A DNA stretch of 64,000 nucleotides, from NCBI RefSeq assembly GCF_016743815.1, contig NZ_CP061037.1:78175-142174 (forward strand), in the 5' to 3' direction. Of the stretch, positions 43,553 through 53,611 are shown piece by piece (position 1 is the stretch's first letter; each line of letters begins with the position of its first letter). The DNA comes from Sphingomonas aliaeris (GTDB lineage Bacteria; Pseudomonadota; Alphaproteobacteria; Sphingomonadales; Sphingomonadaceae). Both the position numbers and the translations under genes were made by a program. Under the pieces are notes generated by a model. It ran no database searches and had not been told where the DNA came from. It saw nothing but the letters and a program-made list of their open reading frames with translations.

Positions 43553-43910
43553 CGTTCGACACTCCATGCTTGGAGGCCGTCACCAGACAAAGCGAAGGCG
43601 TGGCGCGAGGCGCGCAAACTTGAACGGGGCTGGGGAGGGTGCTACCTACCTCTATCTACGTAAGTGGCCTCACGCTTGCCGGCGTGGGGTAGCGGATCTC
43701 CGCAGGGTGCCCGGCCTCGTGCCGGGCATTCGTTATGTGGTCACAGCGCGCTCCCCGTTACGCCCGAATCTGTTTGGGTCGGTGCAGTACAGAAGCAGGA
43801 CGGAGGGGGATCGAGACAAGCAGCGTGACTCGTGCTTTATCGAACGAAAGCCGACTAATTTTCGTGCTTTACCGCACGAAACTAATCGTCCTGACGACTA
43901 GGCAAGACAG
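43553..43910. other. repC leader region with hairpin and two iteron-like palindromes
   Basis: No gene. It holds a perfect hairpin TGCCCGGC-CTCGT-GCCGGGCA (43708-43728) and iteron-like palindromes at 43830-43849 (degenerate) and 43862-43881 (perfect match to the 42254 copy). The hairpin is followed on the plus strand by TTCGTTATG. It could therefore be the terminator of a small antisense RNA against repC, as in repABC plasmids, or a structured leader. Confidence 0.5.
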
Positions 43911-44369
43911 TTAGAGAGGCAAACCGGCGCCAGCGGTCTGCAGGTCGAGCCAATCATCGGCAGCCTTGGCGAGGAGATCAAGCATGGTGACGAGCAGACG
44001 TCTGCGATCGCGCGGATCCTCTGCGCGGCTGATGTATCCAAGCGCTTCCATGTGCTCGAGATGACGCAGCGCCGTTGTCGTCGAGCCCCCGCTGAGTTCG
44101 CACAGTCGTGAGACCGGCAGGACGCGCTGCTCACGCGTGGCAACGTATAGCTCCAGAAGCATGTCCCAGCTCGGATCGTAGAAGCGTAAGCCAGCGAAAG
44201 ACTTCGCTCTTCGGCGTCGACCAGCCAACAGCGCTTTTGCTGCCGCGAGGCGTCGGTTGTCGGACTCTCCGCCGACGGCATGCGCTGCGAGCAGCGTCTC
44301 CTCGATTGCCTTGCGGGGAAGCCTCACGACGACATCGATCAGCTCGTCTCCTTGAGTTGGTCTATCCAT
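43911..44369 (-). CDS. Winged-helix (MarR-like) regulator
   Basis: 152 residues. After a basic N-terminus, PSWDMLLELYVATREQRVLPVSRLCELSGGSTTTALRHLEHMEALGYISRAEDPRDRRRLLVTML is a MarR-type winged helix with the DxRxRR wing. It overlaps the membrane-protein gene by 31 bases, so it belongs to the same leftward operon. Regulation of that operon or of plasmid functions is likely. Confidence 0.72.
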   Translation of the reverse strand: MDRPTQGDELIDVVVRLPRKAIEETLLAAHAVGGESDNRRLAAAKALLAGRRRRAKSFAGLRFYDPSWDMLLELYVATREQRVLPVSRLCELSGGSTTTALRHLEHMEALGYISRAEDPRDRRRLLVTMLDLLAKAADDWLDLQTAGAGLPL

Positions 44370-44821
44370 GATCGTCTCGATCCATGCCGGATATGCGGTT
44401 CGGCATCAGCTCCGAGGCGAAGTGTTCCGAGCGCCAAAGCGCCCAGTGCCAAGTAAGCGTAGATGCCGAGACCGGTGTGATAAGCGAAGAGCGGGACCCG
44501 CGGCAGCAGTGCCCCGCACACGCTCATGAACAGGTTGGCGACTGCGAAGCCGGCCGCCCAGATCGGCCAGAAGCGGACCGTGGTCGCACCAAGCCAGAAG
44601 AAGCCACTCGCGACACAGAGGTCGATTGCGAGGATCGACGCTGCGCCGGGAGCCCAGCCTATGGTCGGGGCGATCAGTCGCACGGCTGTAGAAGCAACAA
44701 GCCCCGCAAGATTGATCAGCCCACCGAGGCGCTCGGGCCTCCCGCCCCGAGCAAAGGCGAGGAGTAGAACGGCTGCCGCGACGGTGTCGAAGACGACGGC
44801 GAGTATGACTTGAATTGTCAT
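44339..44821 (-). CDS. Small integral membrane protein
   Basis: 160 residues with at least four hydrophobic segments (VILAVVFDTVAAAVLLLAFA, LGGLINLAGLVASTAVRLIAP, ILAIDLCVASGFFWLGATTV, WAAGFAVANLFMSVCGALL) and a soluble C-terminus. No family recognised. Its place between the regulators points to a membrane component of one signalling unit. Confidence 0.6.
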   Translation of the reverse strand: MTIQVILAVVFDTVAAAVLLLAFARGGRPERLGGLINLAGLVASTAVRLIAPTIGWAPGAASILAIDLCVASGFFWLGATTVRFWPIWAAGFAVANLFMSVCGALLPRVPLFAYHTGLGIYAYLALGALALGTLRLGADAEPHIRHGSRRSWIDQLKETS

Positions 44822-44846
44822 AGGTTCAGCCGCCGCCTCTGCAGTG

Positions 44847-45188
44847 TCATGCTGGCAGCAGCTCCCTCTCCTCTGATGACGCGATGGCAGGCTTTGGCAG
44901 CGTCTCGCCCCAACTCGTCTCCGTCAAACCAAGTTGACGCCCGGCCTTCTCGATTGAGGGGTGCGCTCGCATCGCCATCTGCTCCTGACCATCGACCAAG
45001 GAGGAAAGCGCGGCAACGGTTGCCCGCACAGTCCGCTGGACCATCGCCGGAGACACGCGATGAGTTTCCGTAGCCTCGAGCGTGGTTAGAAGAAACTGCG
45101 CCGTGTCGCGAGCGGCGAGATTGATCGATCGTTCGGCCTTGCGCAGTTCGTCCGCAACAATCCGGCCGGTATTCGTCAGAGCATTCAT
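44847..45188 (-). CDS. Hypothetical helical protein
   Basis: 113 residues of helical composition (MNALTNTGRIVADELRKAERSINLAARDTAQFLLTTLEATE). No family recognised. Part of the leftward operon between the LuxR-type regulator and the membrane protein. Confidence 0.55.
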   Translation of the reverse strand: MNALTNTGRIVADELRKAERSINLAARDTAQFLLTTLEATETHRVSPAMVQRTVRATVAALSSLVDGQEQMAMRAHPSIEKAGRQLGLTETSWGETLPKPAIASSEERELLPA

Positions 45189-45215
45189 TGCGCCTCCTCG
45201 GGCGCGTTGCGCCCA

Positions 45216-45707
45216 TCACAGTGGTTTCAGCCCGAGCAGGAGGAGCAGCGTCAGGATGGCCATGCCGGCGGCAGTGAGCCCCAACGGCGTGACAATCGCG
45301 ATGATGAAGGTCCAGGCAGCAACTTGCTTCCAAGACATCATGTTCGCTGCCGCCTCGTTGGTCGGCCAAGCCGGTGGAAGCGGGAATGTGGGGGGCGCGG
45401 AAGGTAGGGTGTTTGCAGGGGGCAAAGGCTCTACCCCCGCCTCGTGATCCGCAAATAGGCGCGCAGCGTCGAAGCGGGTGGCGACACCTAACAGGGCGTT
45501 TGCCTTCAACAACTGCTTATCGACCGCGCGGTGGCTGCTTCCAGTTTCCGCTGCGATCTCCTTAGAATTGCGGTGCTGAGCGACGAGACGGAGATACGAC
45601 CTCTGTCGCTCGGAAAGGAGCGCAATGCCGGTAGGCGCCTTCGGACGGATTTGGGGCGGCCGAGGCGGACCAGCGGCATCACCGGAAGCGAAGTCTGTTG
45701 TTGGCAT
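45216..45707 (-). CDS. LuxR-type HTH protein with a C-terminal membrane anchor
   Basis: 163 residues. LSERQRSYLRLVAQHRNSKEIAAETGSSHRAVDKQLLKANALLGVATRFDAARLFADHE (about 30-90) is a LuxR/GerE helix-turn-helix. A Pro-rich linker and two hydrophobic segments (WKQVAAWTFIIAIVTPLGL and LTAAGMAILTLLLLLGL) end the chain. A DNA-binding domain tethered to the inner membrane is the ToxR-like design. It heads a four-gene operon with an unknown helical protein, a membrane protein and a MarR-like regulator. Confidence 0.75.
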   Translation of the reverse strand: MPTTDFASGDAAGPPRPPQIRPKAPTGIALLSERQRSYLRLVAQHRNSKEIAAETGSSHRAVDKQLLKANALLGVATRFDAARLFADHEAGVEPLPPANTLPSAPPTFPLPPAWPTNEAAANMMSWKQVAAWTFIIAIVTPLGLTAAGMAILTLLLLLGLKPL

Positions 45708-45816
45708 CCTAGGAACTCAGAAACGGAACACGGAGCGAATCGGCTCCACGATTTCAGTTAACCGAAGTCAGAAGATACCGCAGCGTTTCTTGGTTCGGGT
45801 GCGCCGGACGTTCGGC

Positions 45817-46122
45817 TTAATGGAGCGAAGGCAGATCACGCAGCGTCACGGACGTGTCCTGTAGATAGGCCGCCCAGAACGACAGGATACGCCCTTCTGC
45901 CGGGCGATCAGCGGCAGTGTGGGTGGCAAATTCGCGAAGACCGCGCGCCAGCTCCTCACCGCCGATCACATGCTCGCGCTCAAGGATGGTTGCAAGAAGA
46001 GCTAGCCAGTCGCCATGTGCCCGGACAAGCGCCTCGATCTCGATGGATTTATCGAGCCTCTCAGGAGCATCCACACGCGTCCAGAAGCATAGTCGAGCTA
46101 AGAGTCGGGTCGTGAAGGTCAT
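45817..46122 (-). CDS. Small hypothetical protein
   Basis: 101 residues from the ATG at 46122; the longer frame to 46332 overlaps another frame and looks like a shadow. Helical composition (SIEIEALVRAHGDWLALLATILEREHVIGGEELARGLREFA) with no known motif. Confidence 0.5.
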   Translation of the reverse strand: MTFTTRLLARLCFWTRVDAPERLDKSIEIEALVRAHGDWLALLATILEREHVIGGEELARGLREFATHTAADRPAEGRILSFWAAYLQDTSVTLRDLPSLH

Positions 46123-46135
46123 CAGATGCGTTCCA

Positions 46136-46336
46136 TCAACCGCCGCTGCCGGGACGGTTGAACACGCGGGAACACTGGTAACCACGCCCCACGTATTCCC
46201 CGCACCGGTCGCCCGGATACAAGGTCTTGTATTCCGCGGGCCGCCCGACATAGCCGGGGACCCAGTGTTCAACCGCACACGCGGGCCAGGTACGGTGTTC
46301 AAGCCGCCTCTGACGAACGCAGCATGCCACAATCAA
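46136..46336 (-). CDS. Possible small Tyr/Gly/Cys-rich secreted-type protein
   Basis: A 66-codon frame encoding VEHWVPGYVGRPAEYKTLYPGDRCGEYVGRGYQCSRVF, a composition unlike a shadow frame and reminiscent of short secreted proteins. The first 25 residues do not form a good signal peptide and no ribosome site is obvious, so the N-terminus may be damaged. Low confidence. Confidence 0.3.
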   Translation of the reverse strand: MIVACCVRQRRLEHRTWPACAVEHWVPGYVGRPAEYKTLYPGDRCGEYVGRGYQCSRVFNRPGSGG

Positions 46337-46759
46337 TTCGGAATGACACGCTCCGGTTTTGCTAACTGAAGATGGACCCTGCGGAGCGGCGGGTCGCGCG
46401 TTGGCTTGGCGCGGCGTGCTACAAGGCTGAAAGGCGAAAGCTCTCGACCTCCGGTGCGTTCGAACGCTTTAGGATAGTTCGAGGCGGTCGCACTGACCGA
46501 GGCGGGGGTGGCTTCTCGAAGCAAAAAAAGGACCAGTTGATCCCGAGTTTTCGGACTTTCTGTAAGCGATAAGCCGTTGCGCACCGCCGGGCGCAGTCGC
46601 AGGAGTGGGTATCGATCGCAGATGCCGTTTCGTACCCGGATTTTTAGGGGCTCGGCCGATGTGCTTGGCCTCGGGCCATCAAAATCCACTATCGGAGTGG
46701 TCCGCGGGGACGCGTGGGCTCGACGAGTCGCTACACGGTCCCCTACCGTCGCGCACTCG
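46337..46759. other. Non-coding or uncertain stretch
   Basis: No frame with a credible start. The in-frame extension (from 46577) of the following gene has poor composition, so I start that gene at 46760. Confidence 0.3.
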
Positions 46760-47452
46760 ATGGACCATCCAGGCCGATTTCGTCTGATTTGCTCCAAGGA
46801 TTTGGTGGATGCCGCTGCACACGTGTTTCGGGTGGCAAGCCACGATGGAATGATACGCCTCGCCGCAGAAGCGGCCGCCTTTCACGGCGACCGCCTCGAC
46901 TCCGCCGCCCCGGCGCGGGTCTCGCTAGGAGTGTTCGGCCGCGCCGCACGGCTGCCAGGGCTAGAGCCGATGCCGGCCCACCAATTTCGGCGTGTGCTTC
47001 GAGATCTCACCCGGGCGCTGCTGGCGCCCGACCAGTTCAAGACCAGCTACATCAACCTGTTCGACTGCCCCTTGCTGCCGGCGATGCCGGAGTACAAACC
47101 GCAAACCTGGGACGAGCAGCCCTATTGCGAACTGTCACCCTTCGGCCGCGCGCACGTGCTGAGCGCCGTGGTGGCGCTCCTCGCCGACGAGCCCGTGGGT
47201 CGCCTAACGTTAGGCGCGCACCGGCCGTGGCACGGGCACCGAACGCTGGAGACGCTGCTGGCCGATGCGCCTCGCTGGGTGCAAGCCATGCTGATCAGGA
47301 GCAGCGTGACTTGGCCCGCGCCTTTGCGCGCCCGCGTCGACGGCCATCACCGACAAACGGGTATGGAGGTGGACGACGTTCTGGCGCAGTTTAGCGCTTG
47401 GCGGGCCGAGCGCGAGCGGCAGCAGCGCGAGCGAACGTCGCTGATCGGGTGA
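46760..47452 (+). CDS. Hypothetical protein
   Basis: 230 residues from the ATG at 46760 (MDHPGRFRLICSKDLVDAAAHVFRVASHDGMIRLAAEAAAFHGDRLD). The N-terminal part could be a small helical domain; a Trp/His-rich central segment follows (YINLFDCPLLPAMPEYKPQTWDEQPYCELSPFGRAHVLSAVVALLADEPVG) and a charged C-terminus. No family recognised. Confidence 0.5.
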   Translation: MDHPGRFRLICSKDLVDAAAHVFRVASHDGMIRLAAEAAAFHGDRLDSAAPARVSLGVFGRAARLPGLEPMPAHQFRRVLRDLTRALLAPDQFKTSYINLFDCPLLPAMPEYKPQTWDEQPYCELSPFGRAHVLSAVVALLADEPVGRLTLGAHRPWHGHRTLETLLADAPRWVQAMLIRSSVTWPAPLRARVDGHHRQTGMEVDDVLAQFSAWRAERERQQRERTSLIG

Positions 47453-47839
47453 TCGCGACCGCGCCAGGGGCAGGTAAGTGCCCGTACCGAGACAGAAATC
47501 CGCTAGTTCGATAACATTGATTATGTAAAATCGGGTGACTGTTCCAGGGTTGAGCCGGGGTAGGCTGGCCGCCCAAGGAGCTATCGTACAAACCTACATG
47601 CAGTCGTTCAGCGGCCGAAGCCGCTCCCCAAGCTACCGTTAATTCATCACTGTTGGAGAGTTGCCAGCTATCGTTATTGGCGTCCGGGTGCGGGCTCCCG
47701 CTTGATCTCGGCTGCGCGATCGATCGACTCTGATCAGCTCAGGTACAAATCGACCTTTGATTCGACCTCCACCATACCTTACGTCCCTGCGTGATCGCGA
47801 TCGAATAACTAGGCTTTTCCGAACGATGATGGCGATCCC
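47453..47839. other. Intergenic gap before the glycoside locus
   Basis: AT-richer than its neighbours, with no credible frame; it probably separates the plasmid backbone from the glycoside genes. I see no insertion-sequence end. Confidence 0.4.
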
Positions 47840-50800
47840 TTACAGGTGCGCCCCCGTGGCACCATGCTGCCCGACAATGAAGTCGTGTCGACCCTGCCGG
47901 ATGTTATAGATCGCCTCCGAACCGCTAGCCGATCGAGTCCCCTCACCAATAGCGTGTGCACCCGCGGGCAGGAGGACTTCGCCGTGCATGCCTGCCGGAA
48001 GACGGACGCTGAGGCTCGTCTTGGTCCCGACGTGACGCACATCGACTTCGATCGGTCCCCGCACGCTGTCATAGCGGCACGTGACGTCCCCAGTGCGAGG
48101 ATCGAGCGCCGGCGCGATACGCACGCTGGCGAAACCCGGCGTCAGCGGTGTGATCCCGCCAAGCCGGCGGTAGAGGAAACCCGTAACCGCGCCGAAGGCG
48201 TAATGGTTGAACGAGTTCATCGCGATGTCGCCCGTGTCGCCATTCCAGCGCTCCCACATCGTGGTCGCGCCTTTGCGGATCATATGTCCCCAGGATGGGA
48301 AGTCGCTGCGGAGCAGCAGGTCGTAGGCGACATCGGCGTGACCCGTGTCAGCCAACGCGTCGAGCGCAAGTGGGGTGCCGAGGAACCCGGTGCTCAACGC
48401 AGTCCCACGTTTGCGGATGTCTGCCACGAGCAGATCGGCCACGCGCGAACGTGTGCCTTGAGGGGCAAGGTCAAGGGCGAGTGCCAGGATGTGGCTGGTC
48501 TGGCTGCCATTGCCGACCCTGCCCTCCGACGTAACGAAGGTCTTGGCGAAGGCGGAACGAACCCGGTCGTGAAGCCGGCGCAATTCAACTGCTTCAGCGT
48601 CGCGCCCGGTCCAACCTGCCATTGATGCGAGCTGGGCGAGCGACCGGGCGAGCATTGCCGTCGCGACGAGAGTCTTCGGCGTGGTCTCATCGGCAGGGCT
48701 CTTGGCATCCACGGACAGCCAGTCGCCGAAATCCGCTCCACGCTCTTTCGTCCAGAGGCCATCCGGATTCGTCCGCAGCACACCGTCGACGTAGCGACGC
48801 ATCGCCAACCAGTTCTCATCGACGATGGCCCGGTCACCGTAACGCAGGTACGAGATATAGGGCAGCATTATGCCGACATCGGACCACCCGGGGACCGCCT
48901 GCGGACCGAACGATGCAGCGGCAGGTATCGGCGCCCAGAGCGGGAAGGCACCGCCTGCGCTCTGTCCGGCCCTGACCTCCCGCAACCATTCCCGGGTGAA
49001 CATGCCGACGTCCATGTTGAAGGCCGCGGCGTCCCAGAAGACCTGCGCGTCGCCAGTCCAGCCCAGCCGTTCGTCGCGCTGGGGACAGTCCGTAGGCACC
49101 CCGACGAAATTCGACCGCTGGCTCCACAGGGTATTGGTCCAAATCTTCTGGATCAGCGGGTTCCCGATGGAGATCGTACCCGTCTCCTTCAGGTCGCTGG
49201 ACATCACCAAGCCCCCCACCTGACTTACATCGAGGGAACGGGGGCCGAGTATCTCGGCGTAGCGGAACCCTTGGTAGGTGAAGGTCGGCTCGAGTGTGGC
49301 TTCCACCCCGGTTGCAAGCCGGTAATTGTCCTCGGCCCGTGCGGCACGCAGGTTGCGGCGGTCCAGTTCGCCGTCAGCGCCAAGCACTTCGGCGTGCCGC
49401 ACCCGCACGCTCGTCGCTGCCCCGGCCGGCAGCTTCAGGCGGACGCGTCCGGCGAAGTTCTGGCCGAAGTCTACGATGTGCCGGTCTGCGGCGAGACGAC
49501 GGATCGCTACCGGCGCGAGCTGCCGCGTTATCCGCACGGGCGGGGTCATGCGCGCGACGAGAGGCACGGTGGGTGTCGGTGCCGCCCACGCCAATGACCA
49601 AGCACGCGCATCGAAGCCCGGTTCAGTCCAGCCCCTCTGCTCGAAGGCGCTGTCCTGGTCTTCACCGCCGTAGATCTCCGAATAGCGGATGGGAGACGAA
49701 GCGATCCGCCACTCCTTGTCGGTTGCGACGATGGTCGTCCGACCGGCTAAACGCGCTTCCAGTTGCAGGAGCAGGCGCCGCGGCGCCGGCCCGAAGCTGT
49801 ATCGCCCGGTGGGAGCCATGTAGCTGGCGTAATATCCGTCACCGACCACCGCAGCGACGACGTTGACGCCGCGTCTGAGGAGCCGTGCCACGTCGTGGCT
49901 GCGATAAGGCAGGTGATGCGCGAAGTCGCTCTGTTCCGGCTGGAGCGCGCCATCCCCGACCCGCTGGCCATTGATCCACAGTTCGTAGCCGCCCAGCGCG
50001 GCCACGTAGAGGCGCGCCTGGTTCGGCGCTGCGTCCAGCGTGAACTCACGCCGCAAAAGGCTTGCCGGCGTGGCGGGCCACGGGAACAGCGGCTGGGGCT
50101 CGGGCGATGTCGCGGGCGACCATCCGGACTCTGGGGCACCCGGCTGGCGCCAAGGCCCCGACGGGTCAAGACTGGTCCTCCAACCCTGACTGATCCGCCG
50201 AACCGATTCCTTACCCTCAAGACGGATCTGGGCGGCGACGCCGACCTGAGGCTTGGCGAAGTAGCCGGGCAGTGCGGCCACCTCGGCTGCAAGCACGTGG
50301 CGACCGGCCCCCATGGGCAGCGACGCCCTGAGCGCGGGTCGTCCGCCGAAGGCGTTGGGATCGTGCCGGGGTATTTCGATGGACTTGCCGTCAAGTGTCA
50401 GGCTGGTGAGGATGCCGTCGACCGCGAGCGTGACGAGCGCCTCGCTTTCTCCGCTCTCGAACGGCAACCGGAACAGTCGCACTCCGCTCGACGGAGCGGC
50501 GGCGAACGACCAAAGCGGCGTTTCCGCACGATCATCTCGCTCGAGTTCGTCCTCAGCTGCCAGCCAGGTGCCGGACCAGTCGGAGGAAGCGAGCAGGCCC
50601 ATTTCCCACCATGCCACGTCGCTGGCGAACGTCACGCCCGCCGCATCGCGCACCTCGACGATCCAGAAGCAGCGCTGCCGTGATGACACCGGCTGCCCCG
50701 CATAGATCGCGTGGCAGGCATCAGAGGACGCGAGCCAACCTGAGTCCCACAGGTCGCCCGGCCCTGCTGGCAAAGCGTGCTCGGACGATGCGACACGGAT

Positions 50801-51028
50801 CCGATAGGCCGTTTGTCGAAAATCTGTCGTTCCCTCCAGTCGCCAGGACAAGGTCGGGCGACGATCGTCCAGTCCCAACGGACGAGCGAGTTGGGATGTC
50901 CTCAGATCGACAACGGCAAGACGGCCGGGCTTGGCGGCTGCGAGAAGCGAGGTAGTCGGCACCGTAGCCGCCGCCCCTACCGATGCGCTAGCGAGAAAGC
51001 TGCGCCGGGAGATGGAGACTTTCATCAC
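47840..51028 (-). CDS. GH78 alpha-L-rhamnosidase (Tat-exported)
   Basis: 1062 residues. The start MMKVSISRRSFLASASVGAAATVPTTSLLAAA is a twin-arginine signal. Family landmarks are a fibronectin-type region (LSWRLEGTTDFRQTAYRIRVAS), the beta-sandwich D domain and the catalytic (alpha/alpha)6 barrel. The barrel carries the GH78 signature DCPQRDERLGWTGDAQVFW (general acid Glu region, about 645-665), and GDWLSVDA and YAFGAVTGFLYRRLGGITP follow. It releases terminal L-rhamnose from glycosides such as flavonoid or saponin conjugates or polysaccharides. It is last in the leftward run after fghA, with 238 bp between. Confidence 0.92.
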   Translation of the reverse strand: MMKVSISRRSFLASASVGAAATVPTTSLLAAAKPGRLAVVDLRTSQLARPLGLDDRRPTLSWRLEGTTDFRQTAYRIRVASSEHALPAGPGDLWDSGWLASSDACHAIYAGQPVSSRQRCFWIVEVRDAAGVTFASDVAWWEMGLLASSDWSGTWLAAEDELERDDRAETPLWSFAAAPSSGVRLFRLPFESGESEALVTLAVDGILTSLTLDGKSIEIPRHDPNAFGGRPALRASLPMGAGRHVLAAEVAALPGYFAKPQVGVAAQIRLEGKESVRRISQGWRTSLDPSGPWRQPGAPESGWSPATSPEPQPLFPWPATPASLLRREFTLDAAPNQARLYVAALGGYELWINGQRVGDGALQPEQSDFAHHLPYRSHDVARLLRRGVNVVAAVVGDGYYASYMAPTGRYSFGPAPRRLLLQLEARLAGRTTIVATDKEWRIASSPIRYSEIYGGEDQDSAFEQRGWTEPGFDARAWSLAWAAPTPTVPLVARMTPPVRITRQLAPVAIRRLAADRHIVDFGQNFAGRVRLKLPAGAATSVRVRHAEVLGADGELDRRNLRAARAEDNYRLATGVEATLEPTFTYQGFRYAEILGPRSLDVSQVGGLVMSSDLKETGTISIGNPLIQKIWTNTLWSQRSNFVGVPTDCPQRDERLGWTGDAQVFWDAAAFNMDVGMFTREWLREVRAGQSAGGAFPLWAPIPAAASFGPQAVPGWSDVGIMLPYISYLRYGDRAIVDENWLAMRRYVDGVLRTNPDGLWTKERGADFGDWLSVDAKSPADETTPKTLVATAMLARSLAQLASMAGWTGRDAEAVELRRLHDRVRSAFAKTFVTSEGRVGNGSQTSHILALALDLAPQGTRSRVADLLVADIRKRGTALSTGFLGTPLALDALADTGHADVAYDLLLRSDFPSWGHMIRKGATTMWERWNGDTGDIAMNSFNHYAFGAVTGFLYRRLGGITPLTPGFASVRIAPALDPRTGDVTCRYDSVRGPIEVDVRHVGTKTSLSVRLPAGMHGEVLLPAGAHAIGEGTRSASGSEAIYNIRQGRHDFIVGQHGATGAHL

Positions 51029-51266
51029 AGAACGCCTTTCGTCAGTGCGCCTTTAGCGCTCATTTGCTGGGTGGAGATCGCCTTGCGCGCGAGATCAATG
51101 GGATTTCGGATACAGACGGGGCCGTGAAGGTCGGTGCCCCTCACCTCGCCTGCACTGGGGCCGGTCAAGGCCGTCCCGATTTTCATTGTTCCCTGTCGCC
51201 TGCAGCGGTCGTTTGAGGCGATCTCATCCGTCGTCACGCCGGCGAGCGGTTGAGCCTCTCGCAACT

Positions 51267-52109
51267 TCAACGCAGTCGCTCAGCGTGCCAGGCAAGGTGA
51301 TCGGCCATGAACGTCGAGATGAAATTGTAACTGTGATCGTAGCCCGGCTGCAGGCGGAAGGTGAGCGGGACGCCCGCCGCTTCGCATGCCTCCTGAAGCA
51401 GCTCGGGGAGGAGCTGATCGGCGAGGAACTCGTCGGCGGCGCCCTGATCGACGAGCAGGTCGCCCACGCGCGCGCCGCGCTTGATCAGCGTGATCGCATC
51501 GTAATGGGCCCAAGCGCCATGATCGCTGCCGAGATAGCCAGTAAAGGCCTTCGCTCCCCAGGGAACCCGAGAGGGGGCAACGATCGGAGCGAAGGCGGAG
51601 ATGCTGCGGAAGCGTCTCGGTTGCCGAAGCGCGATCGTGAGGGCACCGTGACCGCCCATCGAGTGCCCGGTGATGCCTTGACGTTCCATATCCGCAGGAA
51701 AGTGCTCCGCGACGAGCGCGGGCAACTCATCGGTGACATAGCTCCACATGCGGTAATGTTGCGCATAGGGCTGCTGCGTCGCGTCCACGTAGAAGCCGGC
51801 GCCCAGCCCGAAGTCATAGGCGCCTGCGGGATCGTCGGGCACGCCCTCGCCGCGCGGAGAAGTATCGGGTGCGACGAAGATGAGTCCCAGTTCAGCGCAG
51901 GCCCTGCGGTATTCCCCCTTGTCGGTGACGTTGGCGTGAGTGCAGGTGAGGCCGGAGAGGAACCAGACGACCGGAAGCCTCGCGCCCGCTTCGTGCGGCG
52001 GCACGTAGACCGCAAAGGTCATGGTCGTTCCGGTGCTGGTGGATGCGTGTCGATAGATGCCCTGCGTCCCGCCAAAGGCGCGCGAAGTCGACACGGTTTC
52101 GATCGTCAC
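51267..52109 (-). CDS. fghA: S-formylglutathione hydrolase
   Basis: 280 residues from the GTG at 52109, four bases after the ferredoxin stop; an ATG at 52130 overlaps that gene. The alpha/beta-hydrolase has FLSGLTCTHANVTDKGEYRRACAELGLIFVAPDTSPRGEGVPDDPAGAYDFGLGAGFYVDATQQP, then GHSMGGHGAL (nucleophile Ser, about 150) and PGYDHSYNFISTFMADHL. This sequence is highly characteristic of FghA. It hydrolyses S-formylglutathione to formate and glutathione, the second step of formaldehyde detoxification after FrmA. Confidence 0.93.
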   Translation of the reverse strand: MTIETVSTSRAFGGTQGIYRHASTSTGTTMTFAVYVPPHEAGARLPVVWFLSGLTCTHANVTDKGEYRRACAELGLIFVAPDTSPRGEGVPDDPAGAYDFGLGAGFYVDATQQPYAQHYRMWSYVTDELPALVAEHFPADMERQGITGHSMGGHGALTIALRQPRRFRSISAFAPIVAPSRVPWGAKAFTGYLGSDHGAWAHYDAITLIKRGARVGDLLVDQGAADEFLADQLLPELLQEACEAAGVPLTFRLQPGYDHSYNFISTFMADHLAWHAERLR

Positions 52110-52113
52110 AGGC

Positions 52114-52430
52114 CTAATCTTCCGCCGCAATCGTCACGCAAAGCCCGTCGAGTGCCTCCGAAAGGGGGATCTGGCAGGACAGGCGCGAATTAAAGCGACG
52201 ATCCGATGAGCTGTCGAGCAGGTCGTTCTCGTCCTCCGTCAGCGGTGGCAACTTGTCCTGCCATTCCGCATCGACATGGACATGGCAGGTAGCGCAGCTG
52301 CAGCAGCCGCCGCAGAGCGCCAGCAACTCGTCAACGCCGTTGTCCCGGATGGCTTCCATAACCGACAGCCCAGCCGAAGCCTCGACCTCGCGCGTCTCGC
52401 CCTCGCGTGTGGTTACGATCAGCCGCGGCA

Positions 52431-52431
<1 letters not shown>
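52114..52431 (-). CDS. Adrenodoxin/putidaredoxin-type [2Fe-2S] ferredoxin
   Basis: 105 residues starting at the ATG at 52431, which overlaps the frmA stop by one base (TGATG). Four cluster cysteines fit C40-x5-C46-x2-C49 and C86 ([15 protein letters not shown]...[10 protein letters not shown]), the adrenodoxin pattern, with the acidic LLDSSSD interaction region. Ferredoxins of this class usually pass electrons to a cytochrome P450 or a Rieske oxygenase. Its insertion between frmA and fghA is unusual and suggests that an oxygenase releases formaldehyde. Neither the oxygenase nor a ferredoxin reductase is in the window. Confidence 0.85.
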
Positions 52432-53543
<1,112 letters not shown>

Positions 53544-53611
53544 TTTAGTCGTCCTTCAGTCGGCGACGATTGCTCTGCCGCCGTATTCGCGCCGCTCAAC
53601 TCGATCGAAGC

